A stretch of 64,000 bases of DNA from Oscillatoriales cyanobacterium (lineage in GTDB: Bacteria > Cyanobacteriota > Cyanobacteriia > Cyanobacteriales > Microcoleaceae). The DNA is taken from contig RDXX01000029.1 in NCBI GenBank assembly GCA_004292955.1, forward strand, positions 1 through 64,000, written 5' to 3'. Below the pieces are notes generated by a model. The model searched no databases and had not been told where the DNA came from. It saw only the letters and a list, made by a program, of their open reading frames with translations. Position 1 is the stretch's first letter; every line of letters starts with the position of its first letter. The position numbers were made by a program, and so were the translations under genes. Shown piece by piece: positions 36,104 to 48,056 of this stretch.

Positions 36104-36742
36104 GTGGTAACATCTGCACCAGAAGCTACAGCAGAACTGCAAAAACCTATTGGCGAACAGCGCGTCGTAATTTGGGGGTTATCTTGGGACGGTTATCTAC
36201 AAATTCTCAATGCCTTACCCCAGTCACGAGGCTGTCATTTGATCTATGACAACGGGATTCTAGAAATCACCATGCCCTTAGAAGAACACGAATTTTCAAG
36301 TCGATTAATCGAGTGTTTTATTCGGACGCTGATTGAACTCATGGGGATGCGGATGAAAACGATGGGTTCAACAACTATGAACTATCCTTTTCTGAAAAAG
36401 GGAGCCGAACCAGATAATGCCTACTATATTCAAAATCAACCCCTCGTCAAAGGCCGAAATGTTGATTTTACCAAAGATCCTCCGCCTGATTTAGTGGTAG
36501 AAGTAGATATTACTCATACTGATATTGAGAAAAACAAATTCTACGCTGCTATTGGTGTACCGGAGTTTTGGCGGTTCAATGGCAAAGTGTGGCGAATTTA
36601 TCAATTGCACGAGGGCGAGTATATGGAGGTTGAATCGAGTCCTACCTTTCCTCAAGTGCCGAAAGAAAGGCTAATTGCTTTTCTAGAACAGGCAAAAGAA
36701 GATGAAATTGCGGCAATACGCGACCTGCGAGCTTGGTTTTAA
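36104..36742 (+). CDS. Uma2-family (DUF820) putative endonuclease, copy 2
   Basis: The 212-residue protein starts at a GTG with GGAGG 7 bases upstream. The Uma2 landmarks are CHLIYDNGILEITMPLEEHE, the PDLVVEVDITHTDIEKN catalytic block and IGVPEFWRFNGKVWRIYQL. Its stop overlaps the stop of the convergent unknown gene at 36739, so the two are tail to tail with no spacer. The role is unknown. Confidence 0.85.
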   Translation: MVTSAPEATAELQKPIGEQRVVIWGLSWDGYLQILNALPQSRGCHLIYDNGILEITMPLEEHEFSSRLIECFIRTLIELMGMRMKTMGSTTMNYPFLKKGAEPDNAYYIQNQPLVKGRNVDFTKDPPPDLVVEVDITHTDIEKNKFYAAIGVPEFWRFNGKVWRIYQLHEGEYMEVESSPTFPQVPKERLIAFLEQAKEDEIAAIRDLRAWF

Positions 36743-37245
36743 TGCTGTTTTTCTTGAGTCTTGAGCCACTCCATTGCCGATTTCGATTCAGCCTGCACGT
36801 CCTCCGACTGAGTAGCTAGCCACTCCTGATAAGCCTTTTCATCACCACCAAAAGAAGCTAGGGATGGAGCAAAGCGATGAGCCTTTTTCATCCAGACATT
36901 TTCAGGTGCTAAAGGCTTATAGGCGCAGTAGCAAATGCAAATTGTATCAAATCCTGCACCATAAGGAGGCGGGATTTCTGGAGTGTATTCTTCCACTCGC
37001 ACAACTTCCCAGCCACTATCTCGAAAGGAGTCTCGGTTTTCTGGGATAGTTTCCGTCAGTCGGTGTCCGATCGCAGGAGCAGGTTTGCCACTAGAGTCGT
37101 AATGTTCGGCAATAGTGTTGATTAAAGAGGGTACTGAATCCACATTTGCAATGCGGTAAAATGACTTTCCGATTTGTGTCTCAGTCTTCTGACGATACTT
37201 TTCAATTTCACCTTTATCCGCTTTGAACAGAATCAGTTTACGCAT
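36739..37245 (-). CDS. Unknown protein, second gene of a duplicated two-gene module (copy 1)
   Basis: I do not recognise a family. The 168-residue protein is soluble and begins MRKLILFKADKGE. It has a clear paralogue at 44234-44701 with the same ordered blocks: MRK-I-F-A, AEHYDSSGKPAP, GWEVVRVEEYTPE, ICICYCAYKPL and SFGGDEKAYQEWLATQ. The CYC pair and the conserved SFGGD...Y-EWL tail are the best candidates for functional residues. Its start overlaps the stop of the upstream gene (37238) by 8 bases, so translation is coupled. Confidence 0.7.
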   Translation of the reverse strand: MRKLILFKADKGEIEKYRQKTETQIGKSFYRIANVDSVPSLINTIAEHYDSSGKPAPAIGHRLTETIPENRDSFRDSGWEVVRVEEYTPEIPPPYGAGFDTICICYCAYKPLAPENVWMKKAHRFAPSLASFGGDEKAYQEWLATQSEDVQAESKSAMEWLKTQEKQH

Positions 37246-37471
37246 CTTCTTTGTCCTCCTTGAAGTAATCGCCTTGCGTTAAATCCATGCGAGAGGGTGG
37301 AAACTCGCAGTAGCCATCGAAAACGCAATCAACAGGTAAAACATCAGTTGCGACTAGCTCTGCTTGCTTCAGCGTCCACCCGTAATTATCTGCCATATCC
37401 TCGCAGCATTCTTCATTCGCTGCCGCATGGCGGGTTTCATCTTTTTCCTCGTCGTATCTGGGTTTTGGCAT
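37238..37471 (-). CDS. Unknown small acidic protein, first gene of the duplicated module (copy 1)
   Basis: The 77-residue protein is acidic and I recognise no family. Blocks shared with the paralogue at 44694-44918 are MPK at the start, RHAAANEECCEDMADNYGWT, LKQAELVATD, and DCVFDGYCEFP. The conserved His and double Cys (H-A-A-x-E-CC) plus a later Cys suggest metal or redox chemistry, or a structural zinc; this is inference. The order (small acidic protein, then larger protein overlapping by 8 bases) is like a toxin-antitoxin or adaptor pair. Confidence 0.65.
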   Translation of the reverse strand: MPKPRYDEEKDETRHAAANEECCEDMADNYGWTLKQAELVATDVLPVDCVFDGYCEFPPSRMDLTQGDYFKEDKEDA

Positions 37472-37725
37472 AATTAAGTTACTCCTAGTTCGGATAGTCG
37501 GACTTTGGAGAAGTCGTCTCGGTTGAGTGTGTCCTCACTCACCGGGGCGCATTCACATAATTTATATTATAGAACCCAATTTTTATACCAATTTATTCTA
37601 TCCATTATAATTGACACTTTCACGTCGAGGAACACTTGATGAAGCAAACAACTCGCAGCACACTCTTCCTTTCCTCACTCTGCGCTCTCTGCGCCCTCTG
37701 CGGTAAAAAAACTCCAAATTATCCC

Positions 37726-37756
37726 AAAAAAGGGCTGGTATAGTTACCAGCCCTTC
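37726..37756 (-). terminator. Rho-independent terminator of apcE
   Basis: Read on the minus strand, AAGGGCTGGTA pairs with TACCAGCCCTT (4-5 base loop) and is followed by TTTTTT, about 60 bases after the apcE stop. Confidence 0.85.
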
Positions 37757-37812
37757 AACTAATTTTAGATGTTAAATTACCAGTAATTTAACATCCAAAA
37801 ACTCAAATTAAT

Positions 37813-41229
<3,417 letters not shown>

Positions 41230-42489
41230 ATGGAAACTTCGCCTGATATCAGTGCTGCCGTGCGTCGGCTTTACGATACTTTTCCTTTCCCGCCCGATCC
41301 TTTGTCGGACGAACCACCACCGGGATACAACTGGCGCTGGAGTTGGCCGGATGCTTACAATTTTTGCACTGGCCAAAAGCCGCCAAAACTGGATGTTCGG
41401 ATTTTGGATGCTGGCTGCGGCACGGGTTCGAGTACGGATTATCTGATTCACTTGAATCCTGAAGCGTCGGTAACAGCGATCGACCTTAGTTCCGGTGCTT
41501 TGAAGGTAGCACAAGAACGTTGTAGGCGATCGGGCGCGCGCGAAGCTGATTTTCGCCACCTCAGCCTGTACGATGCCGATCGACTCGAAGGCGAGTTCGA
41601 TTTGATCAATTGCGTGGGCGTGTTGCATCATTTGCCCGATCCGATTCGTGGCATTCAAGCACTGGCGGCGAAGTTAGCTCCTGGTGGCTTGATGCACATT
41701 TTTGTGTATGCTGAATTGGGCCGCTGGGAAATTCAATTGATGCAAAGGGCGATCGCACTTCTCCAAGGAACTCAAAAAGGCGACTATCCCGATGGTGTGA
41801 AAGTCGGCCGTGAAATCTTTGCTTCGCTACCAGAAACCAACCGCCTTGTCAAGTACGAAAAACAGCGTTGGGCGGGAGAAAATCTGCGAGACGAATGTTT
41901 TGCCGATATGTACGTTCACCCGCAGGAAATTGACTACAACATCGAGACTTTGTTCGAGTTAATTGACGCTTCTGGATTAGAATTTATCGGTTTCTCAAAT
42001 CCGGGATATTGGCAGTTAGAAAGACTTTTGGGCAAAGCACCGGAATTGATAGAAAGAGCTCAGGGTTTGACGGAACGGGAGCTTTATCGATTAATTGAAT
42101 TGTTGGATACGGAAATCACTCATTACGAGTTTTTCTTGGGCAAAAAGCCTGTTAATAAAATTGATTGGTCGGATGATAAAGCACTTTTGGCGGCAATTCC
42201 AGAGTTGAGCGTTTGTATGCACGGTTGGCCGAGTCAACAAGTGTTTGATTGCAACTACCAATTGCTCAATTTGTCAAGTGCTGAATTTGAGTTTTTGCAA
42301 GGTTGTTTACCCCCCCCAGCCCCCCCTTGCCAAGGGGGGGAGAAAGAGGGAAGCCCTTACCAAGGGGGGGAGAAAGAGGGAAGCCCGTCTGGCAAAAGCA
42401 TAGGGGAGATTTTGGCGGATGTTGAGGTGGGATTGGATGAAGTGCGATCGATCTTATCAAAACAGCTTATTTTGCTAACACCGAATTAA
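41230..42489 (+). CDS. Class I SAM-dependent methyltransferase with repeat-derived insertion
   Basis: The 419-residue protein has the SAM-binding motif I ILDAGCGTGSSTDYLI (about 58-73), motif II VTAIDLSSGAL, and FDLINCVGVLHHLPDP. The first residues (AVRRLYDTFPFPPDP) and the long C-terminal part are shared with cyanobacterial class I methyltransferases of unknown substrate. Near the C-terminus (about 360-390) the segment PPPAPPCQGGEKEGSPYQGG comes from the CCCCCCTTGCC palindromic repeat. It is followed by SIGEILADVEVGLDEVRS, which still looks native. The substrate is unknown. Confidence 0.8.
   Translation: METSPDISAAVRRLYDTFPFPPDPLSDEPPPGYNWRWSWPDAYNFCTGQKPPKLDVRILDAGCGTGSSTDYLIHLNPEASVTAIDLSSGALKVAQERCRRSGAREADFRHLSLYDADRLEGEFDLINCVGVLHHLPDPIRGIQALAAKLAPGGLMHIFVYAELGRWEIQLMQRAIALLQGTQKGDYPDGVKVGREIFASLPETNRLVKYEKQRWAGENLRDECFADMYVHPQEIDYNIETLFELIDASGLEFIGFSNPGYWQLERLLGKAPELIERAQGLTERELYRLIELLDTEITHYEFFLGKKPVNKIDWSDDKALLAAIPELSVCMHGWPSQQVFDCNYQLLNLSSAEFEFLQGCLPPPAPPCQGGEKEGSPYQGGEKEGSPSGKSIGEILADVEVGLDEVRSILSKQLILLTPN
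42305..42392 (+). repeat. CCCCCCTTGCCAAGGGGGG-type repeat inside a methyltransferase gene
   Basis: Two adjacent units, with ACCAAGGGGGGGAGAAAGAG and GGAAGCCC repeated, are read in frame as QGGEKEGSPYQGGEKEGSP. Confidence 0.85.
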
Positions 42490-42512
42490 TAGCGCTTTTT
42501 AATTATTTGAAC

Positions 42513-42596
42513 GAACCGCGAAGACGCGAAGAGCGCGAAGCAAGAACTGCATCTTCTTCTTTCTCTTCCTTCGTGTCCTTCGTGTCTTCGCGGTTC
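42513..42596. repeat. Inverted repeat (GAACCGCGAAGACGCGAAG arms)
   Basis: The left arm GAACCGCGAAGACGCGAAG and right arm CTTCGTGTCTTCGCGGTTC are near-complementary. The spacer between them is CTTC-rich. Confidence 0.75.
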
Positions 42597-42624
42597 ATTT
42601 CATCTTACTCCATTAAAGAATCCA

Positions 42625-42762
42625 GTTAAGTCGTAGGGTGCGTCAGCTTGGATAATTTCCGCTAAAAATTGACAATTTCCGAACTGACACACCGTTAAGT
42701 CGTAGGGTGCGTCAGCTTGGATAATTTCCGCTAAAAATCGACAATTTCCGAACTGACGCACC
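42625..42762 (+). repeat. Tandem duplication of a 69-bp unit
   Basis: The unit GTTAAGTCGTAGGGTGCGTC... begins at 42625 and again at 42694, differing at only a few positions. Each unit contains GGTGCGTCAG and CTGACGCACC-like arms, so each can fold. Confidence 0.9.
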
Positions 42763-42947
42763 TCACTAATTTCAGTTATTAACTTCAGGTAATATCCAAG
42801 ATAAAATAGTACAATTTCTCAAATATATTGTCGTCCAAAAAATGTTATCGTTTTTAACGATTATGTGAGGTATGTCACTCAGAGATGGTCGCTATTTTCT
42901 TAGAAATTTTCGACGGCGACGCACCCTACAGCTACTAAGAAACGAAA

Positions 42948-43037
42948 ATTAAATAACTTACACTCTTAAAAGTGGGATGGGCGGGACGCCCATCCCACAA
43001 TAATTAAAATTGTAAGTTATTTAATTCTCATTCCTAA
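42948..43037. repeat. Palindromic repeat related to 16604-16733
   Basis: The outer arms ATTAAATAACTTACA and TGTAAGTTATTTAAT flank an inner GTGGGATGGGC/GCCCATCCCAC hairpin (42972-43000). The same nested design lies inside the MITE at 16551. Confidence 0.75.
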
Positions 43038-43239
43038 AATAAGTTATGCTAGAATTGGTTTACTAAGCTGTTCTGTATTTAAAATGTATGTCAAGAAATA
43101 ATCAAAGTATTGTGGGACGTTGCTCTGAGCAGCGTCCCGAATATGCAATTTAAATGCGCGACAGCTTATCAGAATGTGACAACATATATTAAATCCTGAA
43201 AACAGAATCAAGTCTTGAAAATAAGGAGCAGTTTAATCA

Positions 43240-44055
43240 ATGCTTAACAAACAAGAGACGATCGCCAAAATAGAAAATGTTTTTAATGCAGCATCCGATC
43301 GCTTTGACGCTCCAGCTTTATCTTTCTGGAATCGCTTTGGACAGCAAACAATCGATCGACTCTCGCTGCGTCCGGGCGATCGCATTTTGGATGTTTGTTG
43401 CGGAAGTGGCGCTTCTGCGATTCCAGCAGGCATATGTGCAGGCGCTAACGGACAAGTGTTGGGAATAGATTTGGCCGAATCACTTCTAGCACTGGCACGT
43501 CACAAGTCACAACAACAAGGGCTTGAAAATATTGAGTTTCGATATGGCGATTTTGAAAATCTAGGTTTCCCCAGGGCCAGTTTTGATGCAATTGTTTGTG
43601 TTTTCGGGATTTTCTTTGTTCCAGATATGCTAGCAGCAGTTCAAGAACTTTGGCGTATGCTTCGCCCAGGCGGGAAACTCGCAATTACCTCTTGGGGGGA
43701 AAAGGTATTTGAACCTGCCAATCAAATGTTTTGGAGTACAATTGAGGCTGAACGACCAGATTTATATCGGAAATTTACGCCGTGGGATCGGATTAATAAT
43801 TCTGCTTCGCTGCAAGCACTACTAGAATCAGGTGGTGCAACAAACGTAAAAGTTTTTGAAGAAGTTGGCACTCACCAACTGACTTCTCCAGAGGATTGGT
43901 GGACAATAGTTTTAGGTGCAGGATTCCGGGGTACGATCGACCAACTCGATCCAGCTACCAGGGAACGCGTGCGACAAGTAAATCTGCAATTTCTGCGGAC
44001 AAATGAAGTTTCTGCACTAGATGTAAATGTTTTGTATGCTGTAGCGCAGAAATAA
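43240..44055 (+). CDS. Class I SAM-dependent methyltransferase (UbiE/COQ5-like)
   Basis: The 271-residue protein has motif I ILDVCCGSGASAIPA (about 48-62), VLGIDLAESLLALAR, and AIVCVFGIFFVPDM. LRPGGKLAITSWGE marks the post-motif strand. The ATG follows AAGGAG with a proper spacing (43225-43230). The substrate is not determined. It is not similar enough to the gene at 41230 to be a recent duplicate. Confidence 0.85.
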   Translation: MLNKQETIAKIENVFNAASDRFDAPALSFWNRFGQQTIDRLSLRPGDRILDVCCGSGASAIPAGICAGANGQVLGIDLAESLLALARHKSQQQGLENIEFRYGDFENLGFPRASFDAIVCVFGIFFVPDMLAAVQELWRMLRPGGKLAITSWGEKVFEPANQMFWSTIEAERPDLYRKFTPWDRINNSASLQALLESGGATNVKVFEEVGTHQLTSPEDWWTIVLGAGFRGTIDQLDPATRERVRQVNLQFLRTNEVSALDVNVLYAVAQK

Positions 44056-44233
44056 TGTATCTACTGTTAGTTAGCACCATCAGGTGCGTAGCGATCGCCC
44101 GACATACCGAATCGCCAATCCCAAATTGAAAATCAATCATCGCCCTTCAGTTAGATTGGTTGGTGGAAGGGCGAGATTCCTTGACTGAAATTGGTCAATC
44201 AAAGAGTGAGCGATCGCTCTTCTATTTACCTAA

Positions 44234-44701
44234 CTATACTTCAGCAGGTTGCCGATCTTTTTGAGATTCTAACCAAGTTTCGTAGGCTACCCTGTCTCCA
44301 CCGAAACTATCTATCGACACCTCGCGATCGGGCATTGGTTTGAGCTGTGAGCCGATCGGATTGTAGCGACAATAGCAGATAACTACCATGCCGAATTCGC
44401 TCGAACTACCTTCAGTGCCGAATTCGCTCGAACTACCTTCAGTATCAGAGGTGTAGGTTTCCACTCTCGCAACTTCCCAATCTCCGGTTTTGTAATGGGT
44501 ACTCCAACCGTGGAAATTTGGTTCGTGTTCGGCTTCAACCCTGACAAACTCAGTTGGCCTGTATCCTGGTTGCGGGATCGGGCGATCGGACGAATCAAAG
44601 TATTCAGCAAGAATGCGAGTCAGAGAATGAGTGTGAGATAGCATTCTATCTTCCCATCCCGGTTGCCGCCCTTCGGCTCTAAAAACAATGTATTTACGCA
44701 T
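44234..44701 (-). CDS. Unknown protein, second gene of a duplicated two-gene module (copy 2)
   Basis: The paralogue of the gene at 36739. From the ATG at 44701 (MRKYIVFRAEGR) it has 155 residues. This start gives exactly the same 8-base overlap with the upstream gene as in copy 1; an ATG at 44710 would add MTT. Shared blocks are AEYFDSSDRPIP, RPTEFV, GDWEVARVETYT, VICYCRYNPIG and SFGGDRVAYETWLESQ. A 27-bp tandem duplication encodes TEGSSSEFG twice in the middle. No known family is recognised. Confidence 0.7.
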   Translation of the reverse strand: MRKYIVFRAEGRQPGWEDRMLSHTHSLTRILAEYFDSSDRPIPQPGYRPTEFVRVEAEHEPNFHGWSTHYKTGDWEVARVETYTSDTEGSSSEFGTEGSSSEFGMVVICYCRYNPIGSQLKPMPDREVSIDSFGGDRVAYETWLESQKDRQPAEV

Positions 44702-44918
44702 CGTCGTCATCTTCCTGTTCGTGAAACGGCTGAGGAAATTCTGTCTTACCCTCGAACACGCAATCGGCCCTCAAGGTGTCACCCTGAAGTTTTTCTATCC
44801 TCTTGAGTGTCCATCCAGATTTAGCCTCCATTTCGTAGCAGCATTCATCATCGGCGGCTGCGTGACGGGAAATATCCTCATCTGGGTCATAACGCAACCA
44901 AGTTGGTTTTTTTGGCAT
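44694..44918 (-). CDS. Unknown small acidic protein, first gene of the duplicated module (copy 2)
   Basis: The paralogue of the gene at 37238. The start at 44918 gives MPKKPTWLRYDPDEDISRHA, 74 residues. RHAAADDECCYEMEAKSGWT, LKRIEKLQGDTL and DCVFEGKTEFPQPF align with copy 1. The tail is very acidic (EQEDDDDA). It is divergent from an XRE-type regulator that starts 120 bases away, which may control the module. Confidence 0.65.
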   Translation of the reverse strand: MPKKPTWLRYDPDEDISRHAAADDECCYEMEAKSGWTLKRIEKLQGDTLRADCVFEGKTEFPQPFHEQEDDDDA

Positions 44919-45038
44919 TATTGATATTACTCCGAGTGTTGAGTTGACAACATTGGGGGAATCGCTTTGGTGTAGTGATTCGAGCACTGCGCCAAGGCGT
45001 ACCCGATATGATAGAGTTATTTCGGAGAATACGTCAAT

Positions 45039-45341
45039 ATGACGCGCCAATATTTGACGAAAAAAGATACAAGACCACAAGAGAGCGCATCGCCGATCGA
45101 GGCTTTGAGAATTGAGCGAACAAAGCTATCTCAGGCTGAATTTGCCGTGCATTGCGGGATTCCGCTGCGTACTTACCAGCGTTGGATTTCGGGTGAAACG
45201 GAAGCAAAACCAACACCCCGTCAGTGGAAACTGATGATGCGCCTATTGCAGATTCAATCTTTTGATGAGGTTCCTGATGATTTTGGCCCGATTAATTTGA
45301 CAGGAAATGAAGATACGGAAAATAGCTCAATTTTACCTTGA
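45039..45341 (+). CDS. XRE-like helix-turn-helix regulator
   Basis: The 100-residue protein has a central HTH (IEALRIERTKLSQAEFAVHC then GIPLRTYQRWISGETEAKPT), as in cyanobacterial XRE/Cro-type regulators. Its C-terminal tail is variable. It is divergently transcribed from copy 2 of the unknown module with a 120-base gap, so it probably regulates that operon. No equivalent sits at copy 1. Confidence 0.7.
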   Translation: MTRQYLTKKDTRPQESASPIEALRIERTKLSQAEFAVHCGIPLRTYQRWISGETEAKPTPRQWKLMMRLLQIQSFDEVPDDFGPINLTGNEDTENSSILP

Positions 45342-45414
45342 GTTAGAATCGAATAATGTCACAATTATACTTAAGCATGGCCTTAAAAACTTTAGCAATC
45401 CTGGAAGGCAAAAG

Positions 45415-46005
45415 ATGATACAAGTCCACCAGTCAAAACTTACCTTTGAAGAATACCTCGCCTACGAGGACGACACCGACAACCGCTATGAACTAATTAA
45501 CGGAGACTTAGTAACATTGCCGCCAGAATCCGAACCCAACAACGCCATTGTCAGCTATCTGTTTTTAGTGCTTGTTAATACTGGCATCCCTTGGCGGTGT
45601 ATCAAACTTCACCTGTGCGAAATCCAAGTTCCGATCCTGCGGGAGGGCGACGCAGCTAACCGCTACCCCGACTTAGTGGTTTTGCGCCCCGAACACATCT
45701 TGCTGACAGCAACCAGGCTAACCATCACCCAAACTATGCCGCCTCCTCAGTTGGTTGTCGAGGTTGTTAGTCCAGGTAGAGTTGGGCGCGATCGCGATTA
45801 CATTAGTAAACGAGCTCAATATGCAGCGCGGGGTATCCCTGAATATTGGATTGTTGACCCTCAAGAGGAGATAGTAGCGGTACTACGACTAGAATCAGGT
45901 GAGTATGTCGAAGTTGGGGTTTTTCAAGGGGAACAAGCGCTGATATCGCCGGCTTTTCCGCAGTTGAACTTGACGGCTGGACAAGTTTTGGGAGGAGAGT
46001 TTTAG
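45415..46005 (+). CDS. Uma2-family (DUF820) putative endonuclease, copy 3
   Basis: The 196-residue protein starts at the ATG at 45415 (MIQVHQSKLTFEEYLAYEDD). A 5' extended reading from 45307 overlaps the HTH gene and adds unrelated residues. The motifs are YELINGDLVTLPPESEPNN, YPDLVVLRPE, PQLVVEVVSPGRVGRDRDY and ARGIPEYWIVDPQEE. The family role is unknown. Confidence 0.85.
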   Translation: MIQVHQSKLTFEEYLAYEDDTDNRYELINGDLVTLPPESEPNNAIVSYLFLVLVNTGIPWRCIKLHLCEIQVPILREGDAANRYPDLVVLRPEHILLTATRLTITQTMPPPQLVVEVVSPGRVGRDRDYISKRAQYAARGIPEYWIVDPQEEIVAVLRLESGEYVEVGVFQGEQALISPAFPQLNLTAGQVLGGEF

Positions 46006-46037
46006 TTGTAGAATGCGCCAAATTGCATAATTTTCAC

Positions 46038-46334
46038 CTAAGCTACCTTGGGGCAAATTTCGACTTTGACAGTCATACCTACTTTATTGAGCATTGCAAT
46101 CAGACTGTCAACGGAAAACTGCCCTATTTTACCTTGAGTTAGAGCTTTGATTCGATCGTTGGACTGTTGGAGATGTTGAGCCGTTTGATCGAGAGTCCAA
46201 CCGCGCTCTTTAATCTGATGAGTCAGGGCGAGAATTAGTTGCGATCGGATTAGTAAGTTATCAGCTTCTTCAGATGAGAATCCGAGATCTAGAAAAATAT
46301 TATCGGCTGCTTGGGTAATAGTATTTTCGCTCAT
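46038..46334 (-). CDS. XRE-type antitoxin (HigA-like)
   Basis: The 98-residue protein has an HTH in ALTHQIKERGWTLDQTAQHL followed by QQSNDRIKALTQGKIGQFSV. The C-terminus (DSLIAMLNKVGMTVKVEICP) matches the HigA2/XRE antitoxin family. Its start overlaps the toxin stop by 4 bases. The gene order, toxin first and antitoxin second, is the reversed order typical of higBA loci. Confidence 0.82.
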   Translation of the reverse strand: MSENTITQAADNIFLDLGFSSEEADNLLIRSQLILALTHQIKERGWTLDQTAQHLQQSNDRIKALTQGKIGQFSVDSLIAMLNKVGMTVKVEICPKVA

Positions 46335-46681
46335 TGTTCCGGTTCTCTTGAGTTTAAACGATTTTGTAACAACTCTTGGTAGCGTTTCTGCCCAACTTCG
46401 ATATTTTTCTGGGCTGTTTTCTGAGTTTTCTTTTGGAAGGCGTGGAGTACATAAATAGCTTCTTCAAATCTAGCAATATAGAAAACCCGATAGGCATTTT
46501 CTGTCCGAATCCGAATTTCTTCAACGCCTTTACCTACGATCGACATCGGTTTAAAGTCTGGTGGTTGTATGCCCTGCTGGAGAGTCCAAAGTGAAAAACC
46601 GGCTTCTTTTCGGGCCTCTTCAGGAAGAGATTGGATTTCTTCGCGGGCAGGGCCAACCCACCGAATCGGCTTGATGGTCAT
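46331..46681 (-). CDS. RelE/HigB-superfamily toxin (phage Gp49-like)
   Basis: The 116-residue protein has the family pattern KPIRWVGPAREEIQSLPEEA, GVEEIRIRTENAYRVFYIAR, and AIYVLHAFQKKTQKTAQKNI. These are the mRNA-interferase strands followed by the basic HAFQKKTQK motif. It is the first gene of the higBA-type pair. Toxin activity is inferred from the family. Confidence 0.85.
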   Translation of the reverse strand: MTIKPIRWVGPAREEIQSLPEEARKEAGFSLWTLQQGIQPPDFKPMSIVGKGVEEIRIRTENAYRVFYIARFEEAIYVLHAFQKKTQKTAQKNIEVGQKRYQELLQNRLNSREPEQ

Positions 46682-46769
46682 CGAGTTTGTTGAGAATCGA
46701 ATACTGTGACAATTATACTCAAGTATTGCCTTAAGTATTTTATGTCTTCAGCGCTCTATGTCGGTTAGT

Positions 46770-47759
46770 TCAGCCGCCGATTTGAGACATTGTGCGGCTA
46801 TAATTTCCTTGAGTAGTTCCCGAATCCCGCTGCTTGAAATTAATCTCCGGTTTAATCTCCAATATCTGCTGCACTCGATCGCGCAATTCGCCCGTAGACA
46901 CCCCATTCCGCAGAGCAGTTTTTAAGTCAATTTGCCCCGTTTCGTTCAGCAGACAAGGCCGCAGCCACCCGTCAGCCGACAAACGCATCCGATTGCACCG
47001 ATCGCAAAAACACTCCGACATCTGACTGATAAATCCTAAAGTCCCCTTCGCCCCCGGAATTTGAAACACATCCGCCGGCCCATTTCCCCGCACTCCCGAC
47101 TCGGCTAAACCATATTTATCGCTAATTTGTTGCCGCAATTCTGCCGATGCTACCCAACCTTTATCGCCAAATAAATCGCCATTGCCGATCGGCATAAACT
47201 CAATAAATCGAACGTGCCAATTCCGGTTAATAGTTAATTCTGCCAACTCCAATATTTCGCCATCATTCACACCGGGAATCACCACCACATTCAGTTTCAG
47301 CGGATCGAATCCAGCTTCATAAGCCGCTTGAATTCCCTGCCAAACTTGCATCCAGCGCGATCGTCCCCGACTACCAATTATCCGATCAAAAGTCTCCGGT
47401 TCCAGGGAATCCAAACTAATATTAATCCGGCGCAAACCAGCACTGTAGAGATTTTCCGCCATTCCCGCCAACAAAAAGCCGTTAGTTGTCATTGACAAAT
47501 CTCGTGTTTCGGGCAAAGATGCGATCGACCCAACCAACTCCACCACCCCAGGGCGCAGCAGCGGTTCCCCACCAGTCAACCGAAACTTAGTAAATCCCAC
47601 AGGTATGAAAACTTCCCGCAGCAAAGTTAGCAATTCCGAGTGAGTTAGCAACTGCTGCTGCAACACATAGTCCAACTCGCTACCTTCCGGCATACAATAG
47701 AGACAGCGGAAATTGCAGCGGTCTATCAAACTAATCCGAAGGTAGTCTACGGGATTCAT
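46770..47759 (-). CDS. moaA: GTP 3',8-cyclase MoaA
   Basis: MoaA is the radical SAM enzyme that starts molybdenum cofactor synthesis from GTP. The 329 residues have the first cluster ligands in [14 protein letters not shown] (Cys 14, 18, 21) and [14 protein letters not shown]. The second cluster is in [20 protein letters not shown]. The C-terminal Gly-Gly (MSQIGG) needed for activity is present. The length matches the family. Nearby narM suggests a nitrate-assimilation link, since nitrate reductase is a molybdoenzyme. Confidence 0.95.
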   Translation of the reverse strand: MNPVDYLRISLIDRCNFRCLYCMPEGSELDYVLQQQLLTHSELLTLLREVFIPVGFTKFRLTGGEPLLRPGVVELVGSIASLPETRDLSMTTNGFLLAGMAENLYSAGLRRINISLDSLEPETFDRIIGSRGRSRWMQVWQGIQAAYEAGFDPLKLNVVVIPGVNDGEILELAELTINRNWHVRFIEFMPIGNGDLFGDKGWVASAELRQQISDKYGLAESGVRGNGPADVFQIPGAKGTLGFISQMSECFCDRCNRMRLSADGWLRPCLLNETGQIDLKTALRNGVSTGELRDRVQQILEIKPEINFKQRDSGTTQGNYSRTMSQIGG

Positions 47760-47831
47760 GTCAATGATTTGTAATATTATTTAATTATAAATGCGGACTC
47801 GATTTTCTGCAATTATTGATAGAAAGCAAAA

Positions 47832-47952
47832 GGGTGCATCTCAATTTGGGAAGGGCGAAGCATTCCGGTAGTCAATCTCTGGCGATAGCTAATAAATCGT
47901 CTGCCGGAATGCTTCGCCCCTACGAAGATATTTGCAAAAATGAGATGCACCC
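47832..47952. repeat. Nested inverted repeat (GGGTGCATCTCA and GGGCGAAGCATTCCGG arms)
   Basis: The outer arms GGGTGCATCTCA (47832-47843) and TGAGATGCACCC pair exactly. The inner arms GGGCGAAGCATTCCGG (47853-47868) and CCGGAATGCTTCGCCC pair exactly. There is no coding content. It sits between the divergent moaA and narM genes. Confidence 0.85.
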
Positions 47953-48056
47953 AAGAAGCAAAAAAACGACATCGATTTCTCCCTCATCTCTTACTCTGCG
48001 CTCTCTGCGCCCTCTGCGGTTAATAAAAAAAATCTAATTTGCAAATCCATATATCT

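Larger units (their letters stand above)
42490..43239. other. 750-base repeat-filled spacer
   Basis: No gene is visible. It contains an inverted repeat (42513-42596), a 69-bp tandem duplication (42625-42762), and a palindromic element (42948-43037), listed separately. GGTATGTCACTC near 42871 resembles a decayed MITE end. Confidence 0.7.
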
